Assembly: GCA_963789165.1 (NCBI GenBank)
Contig: CAWBJP010000012.1
Coordinates: 310,001 to 374,000 of the forward strand
Direction of reading: 5' to 3'
From: CAWBJP01 sp963789165
GTDB taxonomy: Bacteria; Actinomycetota; Acidimicrobiia; IMCC26256; BP-133
Length of the DNA stretch: 64,000 bases
Made by a program: the position numbers and the translations under genes. Below are positions 9,431-19,000 of the stretch, piece by piece (the stretch's first letter is position 1; every line of letters begins with the position of its first letter). A model generated the notes under the pieces. The model did not search any database. It saw only the letters and a list, made by a program, of their open reading frames with translations, and was not told the origin of the DNA.

Positions 9431-10834
9431 TCACCCCTTGTCCATGAACAGACCGGTGGACTCGCGGCTGGGTTGCACCGTCACGCCGTCGCCCCGGCCG
9501 GCGATCCCCTCGTAGCTGTCGCGGCCCGCCTCGTCGTTGAGCACCCCGAATCCGCCGAGGACGCCCCAGCCCTGTGAGCCGGTGGGGAGGTTGAAGCCGG
9601 GGATCAGGTTCTCCTCGTAACCGGCCGGCGCCCCCCGGTAGGTATCGTCCCCGCCCCGGTCGTCGAGCACCCCGGTGCCGTGGGCCACCCCGACGCCCTG
9701 GAAGGCCCGGGGGAGGTTGTCGCACTTCCCGAGCTCGTCGATCACTCCGCCGGAGAAGCCCCGCTGGAATTCTGCGGCGGGGTCGATGGCCCGGGGCTGG
9801 TACCACTGGTAGATGTCGTCGCCGCCGTGGTCCCGGAGGATGCCCAGCCCGGTGCCGATGCCCATCCCCTGGGAGTTGCGGATGGCCAGGTAGCTGTCGT
9901 CTCCGGTGCCGTCGTCGTGCAGGATGCCGACGCCGCCGAGATGCGCGGCCCCCTGGGAGAGGGTCTTCCCCACGTAGTGGTCGCCACCCGCGGTGTCGAT
10001 CAGGACCCCCACCCCGGAGAAGCCGACCCCGGCGATGGCGATCCGGAGCACGATCGGGTCGGCGGTGCACATGCCGTCGCCCAGGGGGTCGGGCGTCTGG
10101 CGCTGCCCGTAGACGTCGTCGCCACCGGAGTCGATGAGCAGCGCCGAGGCGATGACGCAGTCGCCGGTGGCGAGGTCCTGGAACCGATGGCATCCCCGGG
10201 CGGGGCCGGGTTGCGCCGAGAGGGCCCCTCGCGGGCCCCGGACGACGTCGAGCAGGTTGCCTCCGGCGTTGTTCAGGTAGGTGTCGTTGCCGCCGGCGTC
10301 GACCAGCAGGGCGTAGTCGTTCTCGTACCGGCCGTCGATGGCCCCGGGGTCATAGCGCAGCACCGGCCACAGGTCGACGGCATCCGCGGCCGCCTCCGCC
10401 GGCATCGTCTGGGCCACCCAAAGTCCGGCCTCCTGGAGCCGGACGGCGCACGCCCGCACCTCCGCCGCTGACCCCTCGCCTCCGGCCGGCGACGCGGCGG
10501 CGAGGTGGCCGGAGGCCACCTCGCACTCGAGGAGCCGTTCGACGAGGATGGCCAGCCGGGCGGCGACCGCCGGTGACAGCCGGGCCGCGGCGTTGAGGGC
10601 CCCAGGTTCCTGGGTCACCCCGAGCCGGGCCGAGAGTGCCGTCACTGCGGCGACGAGTGCTCCCGCCGGGTCGGCGGGTAATTCGGGCATCGTGGGCCGC
10701 GGAGCAACGAGCCGCAGCTCGACCGGGTCCAACCCGGCGGTTCCGGGAGCGCTCGTCACGGCTCCGGCCCCGGGCATGACCAACACACCCGCGGCCACCA
10801 TCGCGACCCCGACGAACCAGCGAGCACCGTACAT
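9431..10834 (-). CDS. Secreted GGNDTY-repeat protein without copper domain
   Basis: This 467-residue protein is a paralogue of the 1954-3726 product. It has a clear signal peptide (MYGARWFVGVAMVAAGVLVM), an Ala-rich helical region, then repeats such as VDAGGNDTYLNNAGG, LIDSGGDDVYG and LRDHGGDDIYQ. It stops after the repeat block at LFMDKG, where the paralogue continues into a cupredoxin domain. It is divergent from a truncated BTAD copy, and the shared intergenic region is duplicated at 12674-12782. Function is unknown; an exported beta-solenoid is likely. Confidence 0.75.
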   Translation of the reverse strand: MYGARWFVGVAMVAAGVLVMPGAGAVTSAPGTAGLDPVELRLVAPRPTMPELPADPAGALVAAVTALSARLGVTQEPGALNAAARLSPAVAARLAILVERLLECEVASGHLAAASPAGGEGSAAEVRACAVRLQEAGLWVAQTMPAEAAADAVDLWPVLRYDPGAIDGRYENDYALLVDAGGNDTYLNNAGGNLLDVVRGPRGALSAQPGPARGCHRFQDLATGDCVIASALLIDSGGDDVYGQRQTPDPLGDGMCTADPIVLRIAIAGVGFSGVGVLIDTAGGDHYVGKTLSQGAAHLGGVGILHDDGTGDDSYLAIRNSQGMGIGTGLGILRDHGGDDIYQWYQPRAIDPAAEFQRGFSGGVIDELGKCDNLPRAFQGVGVAHGTGVLDDRGGDDTYRGAPAGYEENLIPGFNLPTGSQGWGVLGGFGVLNDEAGRDSYEGIAGRGDGVTVQPSRESTGLFMDKG

Positions 10835-10911
10835 CGGACACCCCTCTCCCTCGCCCGTGCCAGCTCTCGTCGCCTGGCTGGTCGGAACCTAGGAAGAGGT
10901 CGTCGCAGTTT

Positions 10912-10930
10912 CGTGGCGGCCCCGGCTACG
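10912..10930 (+). repeat. Copy of the BTAD-upstream inverted repeat
   Basis: CGTGGC and GCTACG arms pair as in the perfect copies except for one A-to-G change, which still allows a G-U pair in RNA. It sits 15 bases before the GTG of the truncated regulator copy. Regulator 2 has the same variant near 12750. Confidence 0.55.
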
Positions 10931-10945
10931 GCAGCATGGGGCCCG

Positions 10946-11128
10946 GTGGCAGGGATCGAGGTCCAGTTGTTGGGGCGCTTCCTGGTCCGTCGCGCCGGTG
11001 AGGAGGTGCCGGCGGCGAGCTTCGGCGGCCGCCTGGTGCGCGATCCCCACCCCGGAGAAGCCCGCAAAATCCCGGGCGCAACCCGTCGATCATGCCGGGC
11101 CGGAACCGTCCGGGTCGGCGAGTCATGA
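10946..11128 (+). pseudogene. Truncated BTAD regulator remnant
   Basis: The first ~32 codons (to about 11041) match the winged-helix start of regulators 1-3 (GIEVQLLGRFLVRRAGEEVP, then ASFGGRLVR). The sequence then switches abruptly to unrelated DNA containing CCCACCCCGGAGAAG, a string also found inside the repeat-protein gene near 10010. The frame closes at 11128 after 60 residues, overlapping the end of the protease gene on the other strand. The conserved upstream block is intact, so the remnant may still be transcribed. It is best read as one end of a deletion or recombination in a tandem array. Confidence 0.8.
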
Positions 11129-12058
11129 GCGCGCCATGAGCAGCTCCAGAGCCACGCCCAGCTTCTCCGACGCCCGGGCCAGTTGGGGCTCGAGCCGGGT
11201 GATCCCCATGGTGCCGGCATCCAGGCCCTCCGCGCTGCCCGGTGGGTCGCCCACCTCCCGGAGCTGGTAACCGGTAGTGACGAGAACCCCGACCGCCAGC
11301 CCATCGGCGGTCATCACGCCGGCGCCGGAATCGCCCGGCACCGCCAGCCCGACGGCGTACAGGTGATCGGGGTCGGGGGTACCCAGCGCCACGGCCGAGC
11401 GGGCTGGGGTCACCTCGCTGATGCCCTCCCCGTTGCCGTAGTAGCGCAGGCTGACAGGGCGCATGGTGTCCGTGGAGTAGAAGCCGTGTGGTGCCCCGAA
11501 GTGGCACATCTCCGGGCTGGCGGGGACTCCGGGGTCGAGCCGGATCAGGGCGAAGTCCTTCGGGTCGTACTTGACGACGTAGGCGAACTCGCCGAACCGT
11601 CGACCGCTGGGATCCATGGCCACCGGGCCGGTCCCCCGGGCCCAGACCCTTTCGAAGCGGGCGTTCCCGCGCTTGTCGAACACGTAGTCGGGTCCCGCAT
11701 CGACGCAGTGGCCGGCGGTGCCGATGTAGCGGAAACCGTCAGGGGCCCGGAACAGGAAGTTCAACGTGCAGTCGCCGATCGTCGTCACGACCCGGCCCCC
11801 GGGACGGACCCCAGGGCAGGGACCCGATCCCACCGGTGCCGGGTCCTCGGCCGCCGGCACCGGCGTCAGGGAGCAGGGGACGCCCCGCAGGGTGGAGGAG
11901 GTCTCCCGCGCCGCCGACAACTCGCTGCGGGGCAGCGCCGCCAGCGGCATCGTGGCTTCCCGCTCCGCCAAGGGGGCCGCAGGCATGGACAGGCTGGGGA
12001 CTGCCCAGGCGGCCACGATCAATGCGCCGAAGATGGCCCGGCGCGCTCTACCGGTCAT
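11123..12058 (-). CDS. Secreted trypsin-like (S1) serine protease
   Basis: This is an exported endopeptidase of the chymotrypsin fold. After a signal peptide (AIFGALIVAAWAVPSLSMPAA), the catalytic His is in TAGHC, the Asp in DFALIRLD, and the Ser in PGDSGAGV. Cysteines in GPCPG, GDCTL and EMCHF could form disulfides. It is about 311 residues from ATG 12058, chosen over the upstream GTG 12076 because AAAGGGGAA precedes it closely. It sits inside the duplicated repeat-protein/regulator array and interrupts it, so it may have arrived with the rearrangement or process the exported repeat proteins; the latter is speculation. Confidence 0.88.
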   Translation of the reverse strand: MTGRARRAIFGALIVAAWAVPSLSMPAAPLAEREATMPLAALPRSELSAARETSSTLRGVPCSLTPVPAAEDPAPVGSGPCPGVRPGGRVVTTIGDCTLNFLFRAPDGFRYIGTAGHCVDAGPDYVFDKRGNARFERVWARGTGPVAMDPSGRRFGEFAYVVKYDPKDFALIRLDPGVPASPEMCHFGAPHGFYSTDTMRPVSLRYYGNGEGISEVTPARSAVALGTPDPDHLYAVGLAVPGDSGAGVMTADGLAVGVLVTTGYQLREVGDPPGSAEGLDAGTMGITRLEPQLARASEKLGVALELLMARS

Positions 12059-12314
12059 GGTTTCCCCTTTCTCCACTACGGCCGTCTGGACTCCGGGCTC
12101 GATTCGCCTGTGCCGCTCGGCCTCGGTGAGCGAGCGGGCGAACGGGGACCATTTCGGCGGCGTGGCGAGTTCAATCCGGACCCGGCCACCCTCGACGGTG
12201 ACGGGTCCAATCAGCCCGGCGACCCTTGTGGGTTCAGCTCCTCCGCTTGGGAGCTCCCAGCGACGAACCTACGAATTCACCGGGCCCGCTTCGTCCGTAC
12301 CAGTACGCTCCGGC

Positions 12315-12673
12315 GGTGGCGATCCGGAGCACGATCGGGTCGGCGGTGCACATGCCGTCGCCCAGGGGGTCGGGCGTCTGGCGCTGCCCGTAGACGTCGT
12401 CGCCACCGGAGTCGATGAGTAGTGCCGAGGCGATGACCCAGTCGCCGGTGGCGACGCGGCCGGCTCCGCCGGCATCGTCTGGACCCCGGCGACGAGTGCG
12501 CCTTGTGGGTCGGCGGGCAAGTCAGGCTCCGCGGGCCGAGCAGAGATGAGGCGGAACTCGACCGGGTCCAACCCGGGGGTTTCGGGAGCGCCCGGCACCG
12601 CTCCGGCCCCGGGCATGACCAGCGCACCCGCGGCCACCATCGCGACCCCTTCGAACCACCGAACACCGTTCAT
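12315..12673 (-). pseudogene. Decayed copy of the repeat-protein gene
   Basis: Its start (MNGVRWFEGVAMVAAGALVM) and first ~60 codons match the 9431-10834 gene. Large internal deletions then join the N-terminal part to QTMPAE and next to a fragment of the repeat region. The stretch 12315-12460 is nearly identical to 10036-10180. The frame is broken and most repeats are gone. It lies divergent to intact regulator 2, just as the intact gene lies divergent to the truncated regulator, so each duplicate kept one partner. Confidence 0.85.
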
Positions 12674-12782
12674 CGGACACCCCTCCCTCGCCCGTGCCAG
12701 CTCTCGTCGCCTGGCTGGTTGGAACCTAGGAAGGGGGCGTTGCAGTTTCGTGGCGGCCCCGGCTACGGCAGCATGGGGCCCG
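12674..12782. repeat. Duplicated divergent intergenic region
   Basis: This segment is nearly identical to 10835-10945. Both carry CCTAGGAAG, the TTTCGTGGCGGCCCCGGCTA block and the hairpin before the regulator GTG. It probably holds both promoters of the divergent pair. Conservation of non-coding sequence next to a dead gene points to recent duplication or continued use by the regulator. Confidence 0.75.
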
Positions 12783-15700
12783 GTGGCGGGGATCGAGGTC
12801 CAGTTGCTGGGGCGCTTCCTGGTCCGTCGCGCCGGCGAGGAGGTGCCGGCGGCGAGCTTCGGCGGCCGCTTGGTGCGCGTGCTGATCCGGCTACTGGTCA
12901 GCCGGCGGGGGAGCTTCGTGTCCCGTGACGTGTTGGCGGAAGCGCTCTGGCCGGAGCGGATGCCGGCCGACCCGTCTGGCAACCTGCGGGTGCTGGTCCG
13001 GCGGGCCCGGGCCGCCCTCGAAGACCCGGCGCTGATCGTGACCGGCCCCGGGGGGTACTCGTTCGCGGCCGGGGCCGGCTGCGAGGTGGACGCGGAGATC
13101 TTCCTGGCCCGGGTGAGGGCCGGTCAGGACCGTCTCGCCGCCGGTCACGCCGGCGCCGCCCTGCGGGACTTCCGGGCGGCGGTGGACCTGTGGGCGGAGC
13201 CGCTGGCCGAGGACGCCTATGAGGAGTGGGCGCAGGAGTTCCGTGGGTCGCTGGGGCGGACCTATCTCCAGGCGCTGGAGACCGGAGCGGAGGCGGCGCT
13301 GGCGGTGCGGGACCCGGGCCAGGCGGCGGCCCTGGCGGAACAGGCGGTGGGGCGTGAGCCGCTGCGGGAGACCGCCGTCGCTCTCCTGGCCCGAGCCCTG
13401 GCCGCTTCAGGGGATCAGGTCGGGGCGCTACGGGTGATCGACTCGCTGCGCCGACGGCTGGTCGACGAGGTCGGGCTGCCACCGTCGACCGAGGTGTTGG
13501 CCCTGGAGACCCGGCTCCAGCGAGGCGAGTTGGTGGGGGAGTTGTCCCGGCGCGCGGTCATGCCGGAGGCTCGGCACGCCTTCGAGGGTTTGACCTTCGT
13601 CGGGCGCGACGACGAGCTCCACAAGGTGTCGAGCGCACTGCTGGGGCCGGGCACAGTGCTGGTGGCGGGGCCGGCGGGGGCGGGGAAGTCCCGTCTCCTG
13701 GCCGAGGTGGTCGCCCGCTCGGAGCTGCCCGTGATGGCGGTGCGGGCCTTCCTTCCGGAGCAGAACGAGCCCTGGGGGCTGGCGCGCGCCGTTCTGCGGG
13801 AGGCGTTGGCCCTGGATCTCGAGGCCGCCCAGGTGATCCCCGATCGGGCCGCCCAGGCGCTGGCCGACGTCGTTCCGGAGCTGGAGGAGCTGCGACCCAT
13901 CGGCCGCGGCGTGGTCGACCCGGAGAGCCGCCGGGCCCTGGCCCTGGAGGCGGGAGCCAGGGTTCTGGGGGCGGCGACGGGCAAGGGTGCGTTGCTGGTC
14001 GTCGATGACCTGCAGTGGGCGGACGCCACCAGCCTCGGGCTTCTCGGGCTGGCGGCCCGCCGGTTTCCCCAGGCTGGTCTGCTGCTCGCCTACCGGCCTG
14101 AGGAGGTGGTGGTTGAGGGCCCGGTGGACCACTTCTTGGAGGAGATCCGCTTTGTCCGGGGGCCGGTGGTCCAGGTCCCGCTCCGCCCGCTGGCGGAAGA
14201 GGCCATAGCCGCGCTCTTCGCCGATGCCGAGGTGGCGGCGGCGGTCGCCGATGAGACCGACCGGAGCCCCCTGGCCGTGGCTGAGACGGTCCGCGGCCTG
14301 AGCGCCGAGGGCACCATCGAACTCGAGGCCCGCGGCCGCTGGGTGTCCTGTCGGCCGGATGCGGCCCACCGGGCCCGCGAGGTCGCTCGCTCGGGGCAGC
14401 GGCAGGCCATCGCCACCAGGGCCGAGCGCCAGCCGGCTGTCGGGAAAGAGCTGCTCCGGCTGCTGGCGCTGCTCGGCCGCGAGGCGCCGGCGCGGATCTT
14501 CGCCCGGGCCACGGGATCGGCCGAGGCGCGCGTCCTCGACGGGCTCAATGCCCTGGCCAAGAGCGGCCTGGTCCGCCTCGGGGACGGGGGATGGGCGACG
14601 GCCCACGATCTCATCGGCGAAGTGGTGGCCGAGCGCCTCGACCGGGCCGAGAGCGGCCGGCTCCACCAATTGCTGGCCCGATCCCTCCAAGCGGAAGGGG
14701 GCGATCCGGCCGAGGTGGCGCGGCACCTGGCCGGGGCCGGCGACCGGGCCGCGGCCGCCGTCGCCTTCTCCGACGCTGCCCGCCAGCGGCTGACGCAGTT
14801 CGCCGCCGATGAGTCGAAGCAGCTGGCCGACGCCGGGCTGGAGCTCGAAGCCGACCTCGGACTCCGAGCCGTCCTGCTTCGCACCCGGGCTGGGGCGCGG
14901 GCCGTCAGCGGCGACCTTGTCGGTGCCCGGGATGACCTGCGTGTGGCGCTGCCATCGGTCCCGCGGGGTCCGGAGCGCGCCGCAGCTCTGGCCCGGATCG
15001 CCGAGATCACTTCGGCCCTCGACGACTACGACCAGGCCGGGGACTCGATGGAACTGGCCTTGGCCGAGGCCGGCGACGACCGCCGGGCCAGGGCGCAGGC
15101 CCTGGCCATCGCCGCCTTCCTGGACGCGAACCGGATGGAGATCGACAAGGGAGAGGCCCGGGCGGCGGAGGCGCTCGTCCTCTTCGAGGAGCTGGGCGAG
15201 CCCGCCGGCATCGCCAGCGTCGTCGACCTGAGGGCCATGGCCGCCTTCTTCCGGGGACGCCTCGCCGAGGCCGCGGCGCTGTTCGACCGGGCCTCCCGCC
15301 TCTACCGGGACACGGGTCAACTGATGAAGGTCGGTTCCCCGTGGGCGACGGGGGCCTGGCTGCAGATCACGGCCGGCCGCCTCGAGGAGGGTTTGGCCGG
15401 GGTCGACGGCGCGCTCGAGCTCGAAAGGTCCCTGGGCCAGCCCGAAGGCGAGGCGGGCTGCCTGTGGTTCCGGAGCGAGGTCCTGTGCGCGCTCGGGCGG
15501 GTCGAAGAGGCGGGGAAGGACGCCCGGGCCGCCCTGGCTCTGGGACAGGAGCTCGAACACCGCGAGACCATCTCGAACGCCCTCCGGGCGCTGGCCGGCT
15601 GCTGTCGCGCCGAGAGCGACCTTGACGGCGCCGAGGCCGCCCTCCGCCGGGCATTGGAGATCGCCGCCGCCCTGCCGGTGCAGCTGCACCTGAACGAGGC

Positions 15701-15956
15701 CGTTCTCGCCTCGGTGCTGGTCGAGCGGGGGAACCTCCAGGAAGCGGAGCGCTACGCCAACCAGGCCATTGACGACGGGATCGGGATGGCCAAGTTCGAG
15801 AGCCGGCTGGTCCTGGCCGAGGTGGCCCTCGCCCGGGGGGACCCCGACGCAGAGAGCCTGGCCGCCGAGGCCTTCACCCTCGCCGATGCCGGCGGCTATC
15901 TCTTCAGTCCCGCCCGCCAGCGCCTCAGCGCCAAAGTGCGGCACTTTCCGGCGTGA
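12783..15956 (+). CDS. BTAD/AAA/TPR transcriptional regulator 2 (intact)
   Basis: This 1057-residue regulator is the only copy that is intact and without an extra domain. It has a winged helix (residues ~1-95), BTAD (~95-250), a P-loop ATPase (VAGPAGAGKSRLL near 295; LLVVDDLQWADA near 404) and a C-terminal TPR-like superhelix with repeated LARIAEI, LFEELGEPAG and LYRDTGQL units. Such proteins couple ATP and ligand sensing to DNA binding; the signal is unknown. GTG 12783 is chosen by match to the paralogues, since the frame is open far upstream without homology. It lies 12 bases before the regulator 3 hairpin, so the two may be co-transcribed. Confidence 0.9.
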   Translation: MAGIEVQLLGRFLVRRAGEEVPAASFGGRLVRVLIRLLVSRRGSFVSRDVLAEALWPERMPADPSGNLRVLVRRARAALEDPALIVTGPGGYSFAAGAGCEVDAEIFLARVRAGQDRLAAGHAGAALRDFRAAVDLWAEPLAEDAYEEWAQEFRGSLGRTYLQALETGAEAALAVRDPGQAAALAEQAVGREPLRETAVALLARALAASGDQVGALRVIDSLRRRLVDEVGLPPSTEVLALETRLQRGELVGELSRRAVMPEARHAFEGLTFVGRDDELHKVSSALLGPGTVLVAGPAGAGKSRLLAEVVARSELPVMAVRAFLPEQNEPWGLARAVLREALALDLEAAQVIPDRAAQALADVVPELEELRPIGRGVVDPESRRALALEAGARVLGAATGKGALLVVDDLQWADATSLGLLGLAARRFPQAGLLLAYRPEEVVVEGPVDHFLEEIRFVRGPVVQVPLRPLAEEAIAALFADAEVAAAVADETDRSPLAVAETVRGLSAEGTIELEARGRWVSCRPDAAHRAREVARSGQRQAIATRAERQPAVGKELLRLLALLGREAPARIFARATGSAEARVLDGLNALAKSGLVRLGDGGWATAHDLIGEVVAERLDRAESGRLHQLLARSLQAEGGDPAEVARHLAGAGDRAAAAVAFSDAARQRLTQFAADESKQLADAGLELEADLGLRAVLLRTRAGARAVSGDLVGARDDLRVALPSVPRGPERAAALARIAEITSALDDYDQAGDSMELALAEAGDDRRARAQALAIAAFLDANRMEIDKGEARAAEALVLFEELGEPAGIASVVDLRAMAAFFRGRLAEAAALFDRASRLYRDTGQLMKVGSPWATGAWLQITAGRLEEGLAGVDGALELERSLGQPEGEAGCLWFRSEVLCALGRVEEAGKDARAALALGQELEHRETISNALRALAGCCRAESDLDGAEAALRRALEIAAALPVQLHLNEAVLASVLVERGNLQEAERYANQAIDDGIGMAKFESRLVLAEVALARGDPDAESLAAEAFTLADAGGYLFSPARQRLSAKVRHFPA

Positions 15957-15968
15957 CGGTCGGAGTTT

Positions 15969-15987
15969 CGTAGCGGCGCCCGCTACG
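15969..15987 (+). repeat. Inverted repeat upstream of BTAD regulator 3
   Basis: It is identical to the 19-base inverted repeat before regulator 1 and also lies 15 bases before the GTG start. It begins only 12 bases after the regulator 2 stop, leaving little room for a separate promoter; it may act as an operator or as an RNA hairpin between the two genes. Confidence 0.7.
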
Positions 15988-16002
15988 GCAGCATGGAGTC
16001 CG

Positions 16003-19000
16003 GTGGCGGCGATCGAGGTCCAATTGCTGGGGCGCTTTATGGTGCGCCGTTCAGGCGACGAGGTGCCCCCGGCGAGCTTCGGCGGCCGGCTGGTACGTGT
16101 GCTCATCCGGCTGCTTGTCAGTCGTAGAGGCGCCTTCGTGTCCCGCGACGTGCTCGCCGAGGCGCTCTGGCCGGAGCGGATGCCGGCCGATCCCAGTGCC
16201 AACCTCCGGGTGCTGGTGCAGCGGGCCAGAGCCGCCCTCGGGGATCCGGCGCTGATCGTCACCGGACCCAGCGGGTACTCCTTTGCGGCCGGGGCCGGCT
16301 GCGAGGTCGACACCGAAACCTTCCTGGCGGGAGTTCGAGCCGGACAGGAGCACTTCGCCGCCGGCCATGCCGGTGCCGCCCTCCGGGATTTCCGGTCGGC
16401 GCTCGACCTCTGGGGCGAGCCGCTGGCCGAGGACGCCTATGACGACTGGGCCCTGGAGATCAGGGCCTCGCTGGGGCGGGCCCACCTCCAGGCCCTGGAG
16501 ACGGGAGCGGAGGCGGCGCTCGCCGTGCGTGACCCCGGGCAGGCGGTGGCCCTGGCCGAGCGGGCCGTGGGTCGGGAGCCGCTCCGGGAGTCAGCTGTCA
16601 CCCTGCTGGCCCGGGCCCTGGCCGCCTCCGGCGATCAGGTGGCGGCGCTGCGGGCGATCGAGTCGCTGCGGCACCGCCTGGCGGAGGAAGTGGGGCTTTC
16701 GCCGTCGCCCGACGTGGCGGCGCTGGAGAGCCGGCTGCAGCGCGGGGAGCTGGTGGGCGAGACGGCGCGCCGGCCCACCATCCCGGCGGTCCGGCCCACC
16801 TTCGAGGGATTGGCATTCATCGGTCGTGATGAAGAGCTGCGGGTGCTGTCCATCGCCATCCGGGGTCCGGAGCCGGGCACGGCCCTCGTGGCCGGGTCGC
16901 CGGGGGCGGGAAAGTCCCGACTCGTGGCCGAGGCGGTCGAGCACTCGGAGGTCCCGGTCATCTTCGTGCGGGCCTTCCTCCCGGAACGGAATGAGCCCTG
17001 GGGACTGGCCCGGGCCCTCCTCCGGGAAGCCCTTGCCCTCGATCTCGAGGCCGCCCGGGCCATACCGGACCGCGCCGCCCAGGCTTTGGCCGACGTTGTC
17101 CCCGAACTGGAGGAGCTGCGACCCATCGGCAGCGGTGTGGTCGATCCGGAGAGCCGCCGGGCGCTCGCCCTGGAAGCGGCGGTGAGGGTGCTGGCGGCGG
17201 CGGCGGGCAAAGGCGCCCTGATCGTCGTCGACGACCTCCAGTGGGCCGACGCCACCAGCCTCGGGCTCCTTGGTCTCATTGCCCGCCGGATCCCTCAGGC
17301 GGGCATGGTCCTGGCCTACCGGCATGAGGACGTGGCCGTCGAGGGCCCCGTGCACAGTTTCCTGAGCGACATCCACTCCGTTCGGGCGCCGATCGCGATC
17401 TCCGTCGGCCCGCTCGCTCCCGAGGCCATCTCCATCCTCTTCGCCGAAGCCGGCGTGGCGGCGGCCATCGCCGAGGAGACTGATCGCACGCCCCTGGCCG
17501 TGGCCGAGGCCGTCCGTGGCCTGAGTGCCGAGGGCGCCATCGAGCTCCAACCTGGTGGCCGGTGGGCGCCCTGTCGCCCTGATGCCGCCTCCCGGGCCCG
17601 GGAGGTAGCTCGCTCCGGCCAGCGCCAGGCCATCGCCACCCGGGCGGAGCGTCAACCCACCGACCGAAAGGAGCTGCTCCGCCTGGTCGCCCTCCTGGGC
17701 CGGGAAGCGCCGGCCCGGATCCTGGCCCGTGCCACCCAGACGGCCGAGGCCGACGTCCTCGACGGGCTCAACGCCTTGGCCCGAACCGGCCTCGCCCGCC
17801 TGGGCGACGCGGGCTGGGCGACGGCTCACGACCTCATCGGCGAGGTGGTCGCCGACCGCCTTGACCGGGCGGAACGGGGTCGGCTCCACCAGTTGCTAGC
17901 CCGGGCGGTCGAGGCGGAGGGCGGCGATCCGGCCGAGGTGGCCCGGCATCTGGAGGGCGCCGGGGACCCGGCTGCGGCCGCCGTCGCCCTGGCCGACGCC
18001 GCCCGGCAGCGGATCGTGCAGTTCGCCGGGGACGAGTCCAGCCAGCTGGCCGACGCCGGCCTCCTACTCGAGCCTTCTCCAGAGCTCCGGGCCTTGCTGC
18101 TGCGCATCCGGGCGGAGGCCCGCGCCCTCCGGGGCGACCTCGCCGGAGCCAGGAAGGACCTGCGCTTGGCCCTGCCGGCGATCCCACGGGGACCGGAGCG
18201 CTCGCGGGCGCTCGCCAAGCTCGCCGAGATCACCTTGTCGCTGGACGGCTATCTCCCCGCCGGTGAGCTCATCGAACTGGCGCTGACCGAGGCCGGCGAC
18301 GACCGCAGGGCCCGGGCCGAGGCCCTCGCCGTCGCCGGCTTCATGGATGTGAACGGGAACGACGTCGACCGTGCGGAGGCACGGGCGGCGGAGGCTCTCA
18401 TCTTGTTCGAGGAGCTGGGTGAGCCGGCCGGCGTGGCGAGCGTCGTCGACCTGCGGGGTCTGGCGGCCTTCTGGCGGGGGCACCTGCGGGAAGCGGGCGA
18501 GCTCTTCGACCGCGCCGCTCGCCTGTACCGGGACACGGGCCAGCTCATCAAGGTGGGGACCCCCAAGATGATGCGGGGATGGATGCTCATGCTCGAGGCC
18601 CGTATCGAAGAGGGGTTGGAGGAGGTCGATGCGTGCCTCGATCTCGAGCGGTCGCTGGGTCAGGCAGAAGGCGTGTCCGGGGCCCTGTGGCTCCGCAGCG
18701 AGATGCTCACCCTCCTCGGCCGGGACGAAGAAGCGCGGAGCGACGCCAAGGCCGGGCTGGCACTGAGCCGGACCCTGGGGAATCGGGAGTCGATATCTGT
18801 CAACCTCCGGGCCGTCGCCGCCTGCCGTCGTGCCAGCGGCGATCTCGATGGTGCGGAAGCGGCCCTCCGGGAGGCGCTGGAGATCGCCGCCGTCCTGCCC
18901 ATGCAGGTGCACATGAACGCCGCACGCCTCGCCTCCCTCCTGGTGGAGCGAGGAAACCTCGATGAGGCGGAGCGCTACGCCACCGACGCGCTCGGGGGTG

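Noticed and set aside
9431..10834. Assignment of the repeat proteins as RTX toxins
   Set aside because: The repeat core is D-x-GG(N/D)DTY at irregular spacing, not the strict nonapeptide GGxGxDxUx array, and no type I secretion genes are nearby.
12546..12782. Upstream extension of regulator 2
   Set aside because: The frame is open but overlaps the decayed repeat-protein gene and has no match to the other regulators before GTG 12783.
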